This document shows, one piece after another, positions 1 through 5,723 of a stretch of DNA of 5,723 bases. The stretch covers positions 1 to 5,723 of the forward strand of contig JAJPXE010000023.1 of the NCBI GenBank assembly GCA_021205645.1, written 5' to 3'. The notes under the pieces were generated by a model. It did no database searches. It saw only the letters and a list, made by a program, of their open reading frames with translations, and was not told the origin of the DNA. The number at the start of each line of letters is the position of its first letter. The stretch's first letter is position 1. The stretch comes from Candidatus Gastranaerophilales bacterium (lineage in GTDB: Bacteria > Cyanobacteriota > Vampirovibrionia > Gastranaerophilales > Gastranaerophilaceae). Both the position numbers and the translations under genes were made by a program.

Positions 1-118
1 AACTCCTTTCAGTCGTTTCGTCCGTCCGAAATTTCGCTATCCCGCACACGACCTGACTCTCACACACCTCAGGTCGTCTTTGAAAAATCTCCAAAATTTG
101 TCAATTTTGGGATTTTTC
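1..118. repeat. Composite stem-loop element at operon end, cut by the window edge
   Basis: Two strong inverted repeats sit side by side here. The first has arms 82-89 plus 91-98 pairing with 103-110 plus 111-118, giving 16 base pairs with one bulged T at 90 and a 4-base loop. The second has 9-base arms ACGACCTGA (48-56) and TCAGGTCGT (69-77) around a 12-base loop. Further left are a 10-base palindrome CGAAATTTCG (27-36) and short arms TTTCG/CGAAA (16-20, 27-31). Bases 1-80 are about 52 percent GC by hand count, against about 28 percent in 121-180. The hairpins lie inside or across the 3' end of the glycosyltransferase gene, whose TGA stop (69-71) is in the second hairpin. Neither hairpin is followed by a T-run on the minus strand, so a classical terminator is not supported. 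A dispersed repeat or small non-autonomous element is my inference; only one copy is in the window. Confidence 0.5.
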
Positions 119-1154
119 CGCAAACTCTTATGTATCTCTCTTTTTTGCCGAACCTGAATTTTAACAGATTATGTTTTAAAACCCTGAACTTGTCCAAAAT
201 AACCGCCAACAGAGGAAAACGGCTTAACAAAAAGAAAAATCGCTTATCTCTCGGCTTTAATATCCGGCTCGACTTAATCACGGAAATATCAACCGTTCCC
301 GCATAATCCTTTAACAAGGCAAAATAATCACTAATTCTGTCTTTTGTTATAATCCTGTTGATTATATGAAAATATACAAGTTCTCTTTTATAGAGGAACG
401 ACAAAATTCCGCTATCATTGATATTCTGTTCTTTAAGCCACTTATGGATTTCAGAAATCCTCAAGAATGGAACGGTTATGTCCTTAAGGTCGTTCGCATC
501 ATCAAGATTGAGTTTCCGCCAGTAATAGTATGCTTTATCAACATAAAAAATCCTTTGAGCAAGGTTCATCGTCATGACCTGAAACGGGTTGTCCGTCCAA
601 CCGGCACCTTTTGCCTCTATAAACCGTATCTTATTCTTGTCTAAAAACTCTTTTTTGTACAAACAACTCCAGACACTCGGATGTATCAGCATAAAAGCGG
701 GAAACTCTCTGAGTGTGAATACACTCCGCGGTTTGACAAATTCTTTGTTGTCAGGCATGATTTTTTGAAAACTTCCGTTATTCAGGTTGTAATTTTCAAT
801 ATAATTCGATTTGACAATATCCGCATTGTTTCTTAATGCTGCATCGTGCAGATTAAGAAACATATTTTTATCAATAAAGTCATCAGGTTCAACTATTGCT
901 ATATACTCACCGTTTGCTATATCCAGTCCGGCATTGCAGCTATGCCCGTAACCACCGTTCAACTTATGTATTGCTATTATCCTTTTATCTTTTTGTGCAT
1001 ATTCATCAATAATTGCAGGACAATTATCTTTGCTGCCGTCGTCTATGCAAATTATTTCAATATCTTTTAAGGTCTGATTGATTATACTGTCCAGACATTC
1101 TCTTAAATACTTTTCCACACCATATATGGGTACAATAACAGATACTTTAGGCAT
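69..1154 (-). CDS. Family 2 glycosyltransferase (GT-A fold), third gene of the operon
   Basis: This 361-residue protein should transfer a sugar from a nucleotide-sugar donor to a growing surface glycan at the inner face of the membrane. The N-terminal GT-A domain starts at once with SVIVPIYGVEKYL (5-17), followed by SIINQTLKDIEIICIDDGS, with the nucleotide-binding IDDGS at 37-41. The metal/donor motif region reads VEPDD (88-92), so the usual first Asp of DxDD is Glu. W186-T187-D188 lies where many relatives carry the acidic pair that holds the catalytic base. The C-terminal 140 residues are helical and basic, as in membrane-associated GT2 enzymes; no clear transmembrane helix is seen. The ATG is backed by a GGAGGT site 5 bases upstream, and the gene overlaps the DUF4422 gene by 8 bases, implying translational coupling. 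The last residues, from about 346, are encoded by the left-edge stem-loop element, so the native C-terminus may have been replaced. Donor and acceptor cannot be told from sequence. Confidence 0.9.
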   Translation of the reverse strand: MPKVSVIVPIYGVEKYLRECLDSIINQTLKDIEIICIDDGSKDNCPAIIDEYAQKDKRIIAIHKLNGGYGHSCNAGLDIANGEYIAIVEPDDFIDKNMFLNLHDAALRNNADIVKSNYIENYNLNNGSFQKIMPDNKEFVKPRSVFTLREFPAFMLIHPSVWSCLYKKEFLDKNKIRFIEAKGAGWTDNPFQVMTMNLAQRIFYVDKAYYYWRKLNLDDANDLKDITVPFLRISEIHKWLKEQNINDSGILSFLYKRELVYFHIINRIITKDRISDYFALLKDYAGTVDISVIKSSRILKPRDKRFFFLLSRFPLLAVILDKFRVLKHNLLKFRFGKKERYIRVCGKIPKLTNFGDFSKTT

Positions 1155-2205
1155 TTCCCACCTCCTCTAACGTTAACTTCAGCTTTTTGTAAAGCCTTCT
1201 TTGTTTTCTTATTGCCTGATATTTTTCTTTATTTGTTTGTTTCGCATCACCTTTTAAAAATAATGATTTTGATTTTGTAATCAGATATTCAAGATATGAC
1301 GGACACCCCTTTTTTAAAGTGACCGTTATTTCACTATCTTCATAGGGAAACTCGAGCATTGCCGCAGCAAGCTTTAACACTTTTAAACCCTCCGCTGATT
1401 TTTTCCATACAAACATTGATAACAAATCCTCGGCAAGATAACCTAATGTACGTTTTCCGTTAGTTGAATATCCGCTGAAATCCGTTAATGACTCAATTTT
1501 TAACAATACACCGAATAAAAACTCACAATATTCAAAAAATAACTCTTTTTTCATAATGAACATCTGGTATAAAGACTTCTTATAACCATTTATGTTCTTT
1601 TCGACAACTTCTCTGTATTCGGGATAATCACTCAAGACAATATCAATCATTAAATCAAAATCTTTGACCTTAACTCCGGGAATAGTTTTCGCATAATCCT
1701 CACGAATATTTCGACCGTGGATTAAATCAAGATGTGCATCTTTTGAAACAATTAAATCATAATTCCGGCATGCCTGCCTGATATTTCCGTCATTCAGTCC
1801 GATTTTTGTTTGATATTCATCATTGATAAACATTTCCGACACAAATCCGAGAGCATTCTCCCATTTGTTCTTAGATTTAGTCCGATAATATTCTTCATTA
1901 AAAATAAAATGCCTGCGATAGTGCATCAAACCGATATAATCAGGATTGCCCAGCCGTTCATAATTCTTCCATGCCTGATAAAGTGCCGTGCATTCCGAAT
2001 AATAACGATTTTTAACGGAGATATTTTCACCCTCATTATCTCCTATGGTATTTTCAAGCAGCCATTGATAATCCCTGTTATTTATTTTTCCGTCTTTTGA
2101 GAGTGTTTGAGCAATATCACGACCGGCATGGACAGGCTGATAATACCTGCCCTCAGGACATTTAAAAGGTTTATGCGATACTATAAGTATTTTTATATTA
2201 CACAT
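1147..2205 (-). CDS. DUF4422 family protein, putative glycosyltransferase of polysaccharide synthesis
   Basis: This 352-residue protein matches the DUF4422 family, which is found in capsule and exopolysaccharide loci and is generally taken to be a glycosyltransferase. Family hallmarks seen in order are ILIVSHKPF (6-14), a run of aromatic residues and PVHAG (24-28), GDNEGENIS.KN (55-66), the E-T-A-L-Y-x-A-W-K-N type segment (71-81), and the very characteristic IGLMHYRRHF (91-100). MFIMKKELFFEYCEFLF (215-231) and a GYLAEDLLSMFV segment (255-266) match the usual second half. The tail after 315 is rich in Lys and Arg and may bind the membrane or neighbouring enzymes. The ATG follows directly on the TAG stop of the upstream GT2 gene with no intervening base, and AGGGAG lies 9 bases upstream. 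Being between two GT2 genes supports a role in the same glycan pathway. The sugar specificity is unknown. Family assignment is firm, enzymatic role is by family inference. Confidence 0.85.
   Translation of the reverse strand: MCNIKILIVSHKPFKCPEGRYYQPVHAGRDIAQTLSKDGKINNRDYQWLLENTIGDNEGENISVKNRYYSECTALYQAWKNYERLGNPDYIGLMHYRRHFIFNEEYYRTKSKNKWENALGFVSEMFINDEYQTKIGLNDGNIRQACRNYDLIVSKDAHLDLIHGRNIREDYAKTIPGVKVKDFDLMIDIVLSDYPEYREVVEKNINGYKKSLYQMFIMKKELFFEYCEFLFGVLLKIESLTDFSGYSTNGKRTLGYLAEDLLSMFVWKKSAEGLKVLKLAAAMLEFPYEDSEITVTLKKGCPSYLEYLITKSKSLFLKGDAKQTNKEKYQAIRKQRRLYKKLKLTLEEVGNA
1160..1165 (-). promoter_or_regulatory. Ribosome binding site GGAGGT of the third operon gene
   Basis: A near-perfect anti-16S complement, GGAGGT, lies 5 bases before the ATG at 1154, inside the last codons (Glu-Glu-Val) of the DUF4422 gene. 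With the 8-base gene overlap it favours re-initiation by ribosomes finishing the upstream gene. Confidence 0.8.
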
Positions 2206-3072
2206 CTATACATACTCCCTTACAGTCAAAAAAGGAATAAGACCAAACAGGTAATATTTCTTTGTCGCACGATATTTATATATTTTGAGTATTTTAATCC
2301 CTAAAATTTTATAATCTTGTTTGCATTGGAGAGCATTTTTTTCGGACAGTGCCAGACCGTATTCATCACACAATTCGACAAGTTTCTTTTGAACAGACAG
2401 CTTATCCGCCCGAACTTTATCCGTATCTTTTTTTATCGCTGAATTCGGATGTTTGCAATAATGATAATAAACATTTGGAACAACAACAAGCCGGTTTATT
2501 TTAATCATTACTTCCGGAGTGTATGCCATATCTTCATAATATATTCCGTCAATAAACCTGATATTTTCCCGAATTAGAGTTTCTCTTAAATAAATTTTGT
2601 TCCAGATAAAACAATACTGCGGAACTTTTGCTGCATTGAACTTTTCTTTGATACCCTCAAAAATCTGTCCTTTTTTATATTCTACAAGTTTTTTTTGTTT
2701 CTTATCATTCTCCCGCACAATACACCCGCAAGAAACTTCAGCACTATTTGATTTAGCGGCATTATAGAGTTTGAGATAAAAATCTTTTTCGATAAAATCG
2801 TCAGCATCAACAAACCCGATAAACTCGCCTTTTGCACAATCAACTCCGGTGTTGCGTGCTGCTGACATACCGCCGTTCTCCTGTGTAATTACAAAAATGC
2901 GTTCATCTTTTTTGGAATATTCTTCTAAAATCTTTGCACTGTTATCGTCCGAGCCGTCATTTACACAAATTATTTCAATATCACTAAGTGTTTGATTTAA
3001 TATGCTCTCTAAACATCTTGATAAATATGGTTCGGCATTGTAAATCGGTACGATTACTGATATTTTTAGCAC
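2206..3072 (-). CDS. Family 2 glycosyltransferase (GT-A fold), first gene of the operon
   Basis: This 288-residue GT2 enzyme probably adds one sugar to a surface polysaccharide repeat unit in the cytoplasm. Motifs in order: SVIVPIYNAEPYL (5-17), LNQTLSDIEIICVNDGS with VNDGS at 37-41, NGGMSAARNTG (66-76), the metal-binding VDADD (88-92), WNKIY (157-161) and YYEDMAY (178-184), where E180-D181 is the usual site of the catalytic base. The length is normal for short bacterial GT2 proteins of the EpsJ or HyaD-like type. The start is a GTG rather than ATG, chosen because GGAG sits 6 bases upstream and because the protein then begins exactly with the family's MxKxSVIVPIYN pattern. No strong promoter is visible between it and the hairpin pair upstream. 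Its 5' half is similar in sequence to the third operon gene, so the two probably descend from a common ancestor with later change in specificity. Confidence 0.92.
   Translation of the reverse strand: MLKISVIVPIYNAEPYLSRCLESILNQTLSDIEIICVNDGSDDNSAKILEEYSKKDERIFVITQENGGMSAARNTGVDCAKGEFIGFVDADDFIEKDFYLKLYNAAKSNSAEVSCGCIVRENDKKQKKLVEYKKGQIFEGIKEKFNAAKVPQYCFIWNKIYLRETLIRENIRFIDGIYYEDMAYTPEVMIKINRLVVVPNVYYHYCKHPNSAIKKDTDKVRADKLSVQKKLVELCDEYGLALSEKNALQCKQDYKILGIKILKIYKYRATKKYYLFGLIPFLTVREYV
2215..2220 (-). promoter_or_regulatory. Ribosome binding site AGGGAG of the DUF4422 gene
   Basis: AGGGAG lies 9 bases before the ATG at 2205, inside the final codons of the upstream GT2 gene. The TAG stop of that gene touches the ATG, so the two are probably translationally coupled. 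Confidence 0.75.
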
Positions 3073-3078
3073 TCTATT

Positions 3079-3082
3079 CTCC
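3079..3082 (-). promoter_or_regulatory. Ribosome binding site GGAG that decides the GTG start
   Basis: GGAG lies 6 bases before the GTG at 3072. No ATG lies in frame nearby that would give the conserved N-terminus, so this site is the main reason for calling the GTG start. Confidence 0.75.
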
Positions 3083-3112
3083 GTTTTAAAACTATTCTAT
3101 AAAAATTCGCTT

Positions 3113-3213
3113 ACATCAAATTAATTTATAACTTGATGTTTACATATAGTTTACACCAAAAAATAAAATAAATATATACATCTAATAGTTTTGTAACTAG
3201 ATGTTTACATTTA
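3113..3213. repeat. Tandem pair of related hairpins, 65-base period
   Basis: Two 36-base units, 3113-3148 and 3178-3213, agree at 29 of 36 positions by hand alignment. Each opens with an inverted repeat of 7-base arms and a 13-base loop that ends in AAC: ACATCAA/TTGATGT (3113-3119, 3133-3139) and ACATCTA/TAGATGT (3178-3184, 3198-3204). The one arm difference is matched on the other side (A-T becomes T-A), so pairing is kept. Both continue with TTTACAT. A further TTTACA is at 3150-3155. The block is 41 to 141 bases upstream of the glycosyltransferase operon start, so it could be a regulator-binding array, a leader-RNA structure or a repeat-element remnant. Confidence 0.55.
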
Positions 3214-3223
3214 CTTAATGTAA
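3205..3223. repeat. Short inverted repeat next to the hairpin pair
   Basis: Arms TTACATT (3205-3211) and AATGTAA (3217-3223) pair perfectly over 7 bases around a 5-base loop. It overlaps the end of the second hairpin unit and shares its TTACAT core, so it may be another copy of the same binding half-site. Role unknown. Confidence 0.45.
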
Positions 3224-3234
3224 TTGAGTTTGCG

Positions 3235-3252
3235 GAAAAATTAAAATTTTTC
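3235..3252. repeat. AT-rich inverted repeat
   Basis: GAAAAATT (3235-3242) and AATTTTTC (3245-3252) form 8-base perfect arms with a 2-base centre. As RNA the loop would be too tight to use all pairs, and such sequences occur by chance in AT-rich DNA. No function is assigned. Confidence 0.35.
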
Positions 3253-3475
3253 ATCAAAAGCTCAAACCCCAATATAAAAAACGGAGTTGAATATAAAAGG
3301 TAATACACCAATATATTCAACCCACGCAAACCTGAGTTAAATACGACAGGAATAGAGTATGCAAAATTGATTAGCAAGAATTTCTATTTCGATTAACATC
3401 TGAAAGGTTTAATCAAAATACAAAAACCTGCAACTGATATTTATACAATAACCGTTGATGAAATTTTAATAAATT

Positions 3476-3505
3476 AAAAACCCAAAATCCGGCAGCCGTA
3501 AATTT
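3476..3505 (-). terminator. Weak candidate terminator after the small gene
   Basis: On the minus strand an AAAT...CGG-CTG-CCG...ATTT hairpin with an internal mismatch loop is followed by TTTTGGGTTTTT. The GC part of the stem is only three base pairs, so this is a weak rho-independent terminator candidate. Its position, 44 bases beyond the stop of the 49-residue gene, is suitable. Confidence 0.3.
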
Positions 3506-3548
3506 ATTGAATTGCCCGTATCAATATTAATCCGTTTCCCTTGTTTTA

Positions 3549-3698
3549 CTATACTAAGCCTAATACTTTTTTGTACCAGGAGAATGTTTCTAATTCCGAA
3601 CCATTATAAGTTGTTTTTACACATTGTTTTTTGAGGTAGTTTTCAAATTCATCATTGAAGCTTGACTTGCTTTCTTTCACTTTAAATGCAGTTTTCAT
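3549..3698 (-). CDS. Small lysine-rich protein of unknown function (49 residues)
   Basis: The gene encodes a 49-residue soluble protein beginning MKTAFKVKES and ending WYKKVLGLV, with nine Lys against six acidic residues and a single Cys (26). There is no signal peptide or membrane segment. I do not recognise a family. The frame could be extended 11 codons to a GTG at 3731, but the ATG at 3698 is preferred because AGGAG lies 8 bases before it. The stop is doubled: TAG is followed directly by an in-frame TAA (3546-3548). A perfect consensus promoter lies about 85 bases upstream of the start, so the transcript would have a medium-length leader. It is flanked on both sides by long non-coding stretches, so it appears monocistronic. 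Promoter, ribosome binding site and tandem stop together make a real gene likely despite the small size. Possible roles include a regulatory peptide or a small accessory protein, but nothing in the sequence selects one. Confidence 0.7.
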   Translation of the reverse strand: MKTAFKVKESKSSFNDEFENYLKKQCVKTTYNGSELETFSWYKKVLGLV

Positions 3699-3706
3699 AA
3701 TAACTT

Positions 3707-3711
3707 CTCCT
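3707..3711 (-). promoter_or_regulatory. Ribosome binding site AGGAG of the 49-residue gene
   Basis: AGGAG (continuing as AGGAGAAG to 3704) stands 8 bases before the ATG at 3698, which decides the start in favour of ATG over the upstream GTG at 3731. Confidence 0.8.
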
Positions 3712-3789
3712 ATATTGGAAATCACGCACACATATAATAATTATATTTATTAAGATTAAGCTAACTTCAATTGGATAATTCTTGAGTTT

Positions 3790-3818
3790 ATTATAGACTT
3801 TTTTATATTATTTGTCAA
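3790..3818 (-). promoter_or_regulatory. Consensus sigma-70 type promoter of the 49-residue gene
   Basis: The -35 box TTGACA (3813-3818) and -10 box TATAAT (3790-3795) both match the consensus at all six positions, with the optimal 17-base spacer. Transcription should start near 3783, leaving a leader of about 85 bases. The leader contains a near-palindrome ATATAAT/ATTATAT (3732-3746). Twelve out of twelve matches at ideal spacing is rare, so basal activity should be high unless repressed. Confidence 0.85.
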
Positions 3819-3823
3819 CAAAA

Positions 3824-3835
3824 AACACCGGTGTT
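3824..3835. promoter_or_regulatory. Perfect 12-base palindrome upstream of the promoter, candidate operator
   Basis: AACACCGGTGTT is perfectly two-fold symmetric and ends 5 bases upstream of the -35 box, that is around -41 to -52 from the predicted start. This is a position used by activators and by some repressors. A second TTGACA (3835-3840) overlaps its outer edge, but no -10 box is found at the right distance from it. Its GC core stands out in an AT-rich spacer. On the minus strand it is followed by TTTTT, so a weak terminator for the peptidase gene is the alternative, though the usable stem would be only 4 base pairs. Confidence 0.4.
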
Positions 3836-3961
3836 GTCAAATTTGTTACAATTCTTTAGACATTTGTTTCGTCAAGATATTGTTTGATTTTCACCCCTGA
3901 TTGTTTAATTTTGTTTGCATACTTTTGTTAACATACTTGATTAATGCTTTTTTTATGCCTT

Positions 3962-5698
3962 TTATTTTAAATTCTCGCAGAGTGCCTTGCTTGATAGCGG
4001 CTCACCCGTGAACTTTTTGATTAAATCATTCTCATCAATGCTCCGACCGTATTTGAATAAATTATCATTAAGATACTTTGCGGTATTTCTGTTCTCTGTC
4101 AGGGCACCGAGTTGTTCGGTTAAATGATTGTATATCTGGGCTTTCATTAAATTTGCTCTGAAATAGTTTTGATAATACCCCGGATGCGACAAATAATGCG
4201 GAATTGTAGCCCATTCGTTGTTTATCTCCTCAGATTCGTTTGCACCCGTGTATTTACATTTTAAATCATGCCACCTCTTGCCTAAATCCTGCTCAGGATC
4301 CTCATACATTGATTTCTCAAAACTGATTATCAGCATAGACCTATTTATGAATTTGGCTTCGGATTTTTTATAATCCGCTTTAAACTTCTCAAGTGTATCA
4401 TCAGGCACTATGCCTTTCAGAATATTTTCTTTTTGCTGCAAGTCACCCATCATCATTGCAACAGCCTCTGTCAGCGCAGGAGTTTCATCTCTGTCAAGGT
4501 ACGGCAAATTCATGTCTACGCCAAGATGATACACGCAATGACCCATCTCGTGGCATGCTGTATCTATACTGTTTGAATCATTTGTCAAATTCGCCAGTAT
4601 ACGTGCATCTTTTCCCGCATCTATTCCGAAACAAAATCCGTGTGTATTCTTGTTCTTTCGAGGGAACATATCCAGTGTTACCGGCATCTCATCTATGTTA
4701 TAACCCATGCCTGAATACGCATTCTTTGCTATTTCTACTACCTGCTCTTTTGTTTTGATTGATTTGTTTATCTCTTTTTGCGGATTGCTGTCTGATAACA
4801 AACCGTAATGATATGCAAGCAGCTCTTTTTCGTCAATTCCGTATTCGTCTGCAAGCTCTTTTTTTGTTTCAGCTTGAAGCTTTTTGTTTGTACCTTTTGC
4901 ATTTTCGTAAACTTCATCTAACAAACCCTGAAGATAATCAGCATCAACATCATAAGTTTCTTTCAATGAGTATTCAAAATAGTTTTTATATCCTTTACTG
5001 CGGGCAAATTCATTTCGCATTTTGACAAATTCAACCATATCATCTGCGATTACATCACCGCCTTTGATTTTTGCATCATAAGCATTTTTTCTTATTTCAG
5101 GATTTTTCTCTGTTTGTAATAATTTTGTTATTTCAGTTTTTGAAGTTTCTTTCCCGTTGATTTTCGGAATATAACTGTTGTATTTTGATGCTATTACGTT
5201 CTCTTTCTCACGTAACGCCTTTTTTAGCTCTCCCGTGTTGAGTTCTTCATCAAATTCTTTAGTTAAATCTTTTAACTGCTTGTTTAGATGTTTATCTTTT
5301 AAACCTTCCTTCTCCAACTCCTGCAAGTTTTTATATAATTCTTCATTTTGATACAGCTCATACACTTCATCCTGTGTTTTTTCATATCGCTGCATATTCT
5401 CAGCAGTACTATTGATATAAAAATCCCAACACGCTATGTTTGCTCTCAGCGATTTCGGTTCTAATTCTTCACAAAATTTATCTCTCAATTCTATAAATCT
5501 TTCGTCTGCACCCATCAATTTAACTCCTTTTGCAGATATTTTATCACAATTTTGTACTTTTATATACGCACGATAATTTTCAGGACTTATTTCCGCACAG
5601 TTGTTCTTTTGAATTTCAGGTTTTATATCAGCATTTTTTTCTGTTTCATTATATGATAAAAAATTAAACTTTAATGGTTGGCTGTTCGATATGTTCAT
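3962..5698 (-). CDS. Zinc metallopeptidase of family M2 (angiotensin-converting-enzyme-like), cytoplasmic form
   Basis: This 578-residue protein should hydrolyse short peptides with a single zinc ion. In order: a divergent N-terminal stretch (1-60); ACWDFYINSTAENMQRYEK (89-107), matching the WxYxTNITxEN lid-helix start of M2 enzymes; a charged helical region to about 170; RNEFARSKGYKNYFEY (228-243), matching the family's KNxAARxxGYxxYxDY; H353 in HGFCFGIDAGKDARI; the zinc motif HEMGH (383-387) with catalytic E384; the third ligand E411; RWHDLKCKYTG (475-485), resembling WWxLRxKYQG; and the transition-state region with H501/H505, Y509 and Y512. The distances H353-H383 (30) and H387-E411 (24) equal those in human testis ACE, and even the numbers coincide. 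Length suits a single ACE domain. No signal peptide or membrane anchor is present, so it is probably cytoplasmic, where it may recycle peptides. The in-frame TTG at 5704 is less likely than the ATG at 5698; no clear ribosome binding site is seen in the 25 bases available. M3 and M32 peptidases share the fold and are the main alternatives. Confidence 0.85.
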   Translation of the reverse strand: MNISNSQPLKFNFLSYNETEKNADIKPEIQKNNCAEISPENYRAYIKVQNCDKISAKGVKLMGADERFIELRDKFCEELEPKSLRANIACWDFYINSTAENMQRYEKTQDEVYELYQNEELYKNLQELEKEGLKDKHLNKQLKDLTKEFDEELNTGELKKALREKENVIASKYNSYIPKINGKETSKTEITKLLQTEKNPEIRKNAYDAKIKGGDVIADDMVEFVKMRNEFARSKGYKNYFEYSLKETYDVDADYLQGLLDEVYENAKGTNKKLQAETKKELADEYGIDEKELLAYHYGLLSDSNPQKEINKSIKTKEQVVEIAKNAYSGMGYNIDEMPVTLDMFPRKNKNTHGFCFGIDAGKDARILANLTNDSNSIDTACHEMGHCVYHLGVDMNLPYLDRDETPALTEAVAMMMGDLQQKENILKGIVPDDTLEKFKADYKKSEAKFINRSMLIISFEKSMYEDPEQDLGKRWHDLKCKYTGANESEEINNEWATIPHYLSHPGYYQNYFRANLMKAQIYNHLTEQLGALTENRNTAKYLNDNLFKYGRSIDENDLIKKFTGEPLSSKALCENLK

Positions 5699-5723
5699 AA
5701 TCAAAATAAAGTTTGTAAAAAGA

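Larger units (their letters stand above)
3172..3477 (+). pseudogene. Possible decayed protein-coding fragment, three TAA stops in one frame
   Basis: One plus-strand frame (3172-3477) keeps a protein-like composition over about 102 codons broken only by TAA at 3301, 3394 and 3475. DNA this AT-rich would be expected to give roughly nine stops over that length. Readable pieces include VIEFAEKLKFFIKSSNPNIK before the first stop, NPRKPELNTTGIEYAKLISK after it, and KGLIKIQKPATDIYTITVDE before the third. No usable start codon is found near its left end and an in-frame TAA lies at 3169, so it would be 5'-truncated. It runs against the direction of every other gene here. I do not recognise a family. 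The evidence is reading-frame texture only, so chance remains possible. Confidence 0.3.

Noticed and set aside
48..77. Intrinsic terminator of the glycosyltransferase operon
   Set aside because: The stem is good but no T-run follows on the minus strand and the stop codon is inside it; it is listed as part of a repeat element instead.
366..644. 92-codon plus-strand frame
   Set aside because: It lies wholly inside the well-supported GT2 gene on the opposite strand and shows no family motif or ribosome binding site.
846..1070. 74-codon plus-strand frame
   Set aside because: Antisense shadow of the conserved GT-A motifs of the 69-1154 gene.
1810..2304. Two plus-strand frames of 96 and 65 codons
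   Set aside because: Both are antisense to the DUF4422 gene and the end of the first GT2 gene and have no supporting signals.
3126..3377. 83-codon minus-strand frame with hydrophobic stretches, resembling a small membrane protein
   Set aside because: It would start on TTG with no Shine-Dalgarno site, it is built over AT-rich hairpin repeats, and its hydrophobic, Leu/Tyr/Phe-rich content is what random AT-rich DNA gives.
3835..3840. Second TTGACA as another -35 box
   Set aside because: Seventeen bases further on the minus strand there is no -10-like hexamer; it is more likely a by-product of the palindrome flank.
4393..5025. Two adjacent plus-strand frames of 121 and 88 codons
   Set aside because: They are antisense to the conserved centre of the M2 peptidase, including its zinc motif; their Cys/His/Leu-rich text is a by-product of that coding.
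1..5723. CRISPR array, tRNA or rRNA genes, transposase genes
   Set aside because: No regularly spaced direct repeats, cloverleaf patterns, rRNA signatures or transposase motifs were seen on either strand.

Overview
The window is AT-rich bacterial DNA whose genes all lie on the minus strand, so it reads from right to left. Good Shine-Dalgarno sites, GTG as well as ATG starts, a 4-gene-scale compact layout and one textbook sigma-70 promoter show a bacterium. The taxon cannot be fixed from this sequence alone. A low-GC gut lineage, such as a Gastranaerophilales-like cyanobacterial relative or a Firmicute, is only a guess from composition and protein style.

Right part (3962-5698): a 578-residue zinc peptidase that I assign to family M2, the angiotensin-converting-enzyme family, from several ordered motifs and exact spacings. 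It has no signal peptide, which is unusual for that family.

Centre right (3549-3840): a 49-residue lysine-rich protein of unknown function. It has a perfect consensus promoter (TTGACA, 17-base spacer, TATAAT), a strong ribosome binding site, and a 12-base perfect palindrome just upstream of the -35 box. This is probably an independently and perhaps strongly expressed small gene.

Centre (3073-3548): no convincing intact gene. It holds a tandem pair of hairpins 65 bases apart with a compensatory base change between copies, two further inverted repeats, and a plus-strand reading frame that looks like a decayed protein-coding fragment with three TAA stops.

Left part (69-3072): a tight three-gene glycosyltransferase operon: GT2, then a DUF4422 protein, then a second GT2. 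Genes one and two abut without a gap, and genes two and three overlap by 8 bases. Each has its own Shine-Dalgarno site. Together they probably add successive sugars to a surface polysaccharide (capsule, O-antigen-like chain or exopolysaccharide), and the locus may continue beyond the left edge.

Left edge (1-118): a block of stem-loops, partly of much higher GC, that overlaps the end of the last glycosyltransferase gene and supplies its stop codon. It looks like a repeat element joined to the operon end, cut by the window edge.
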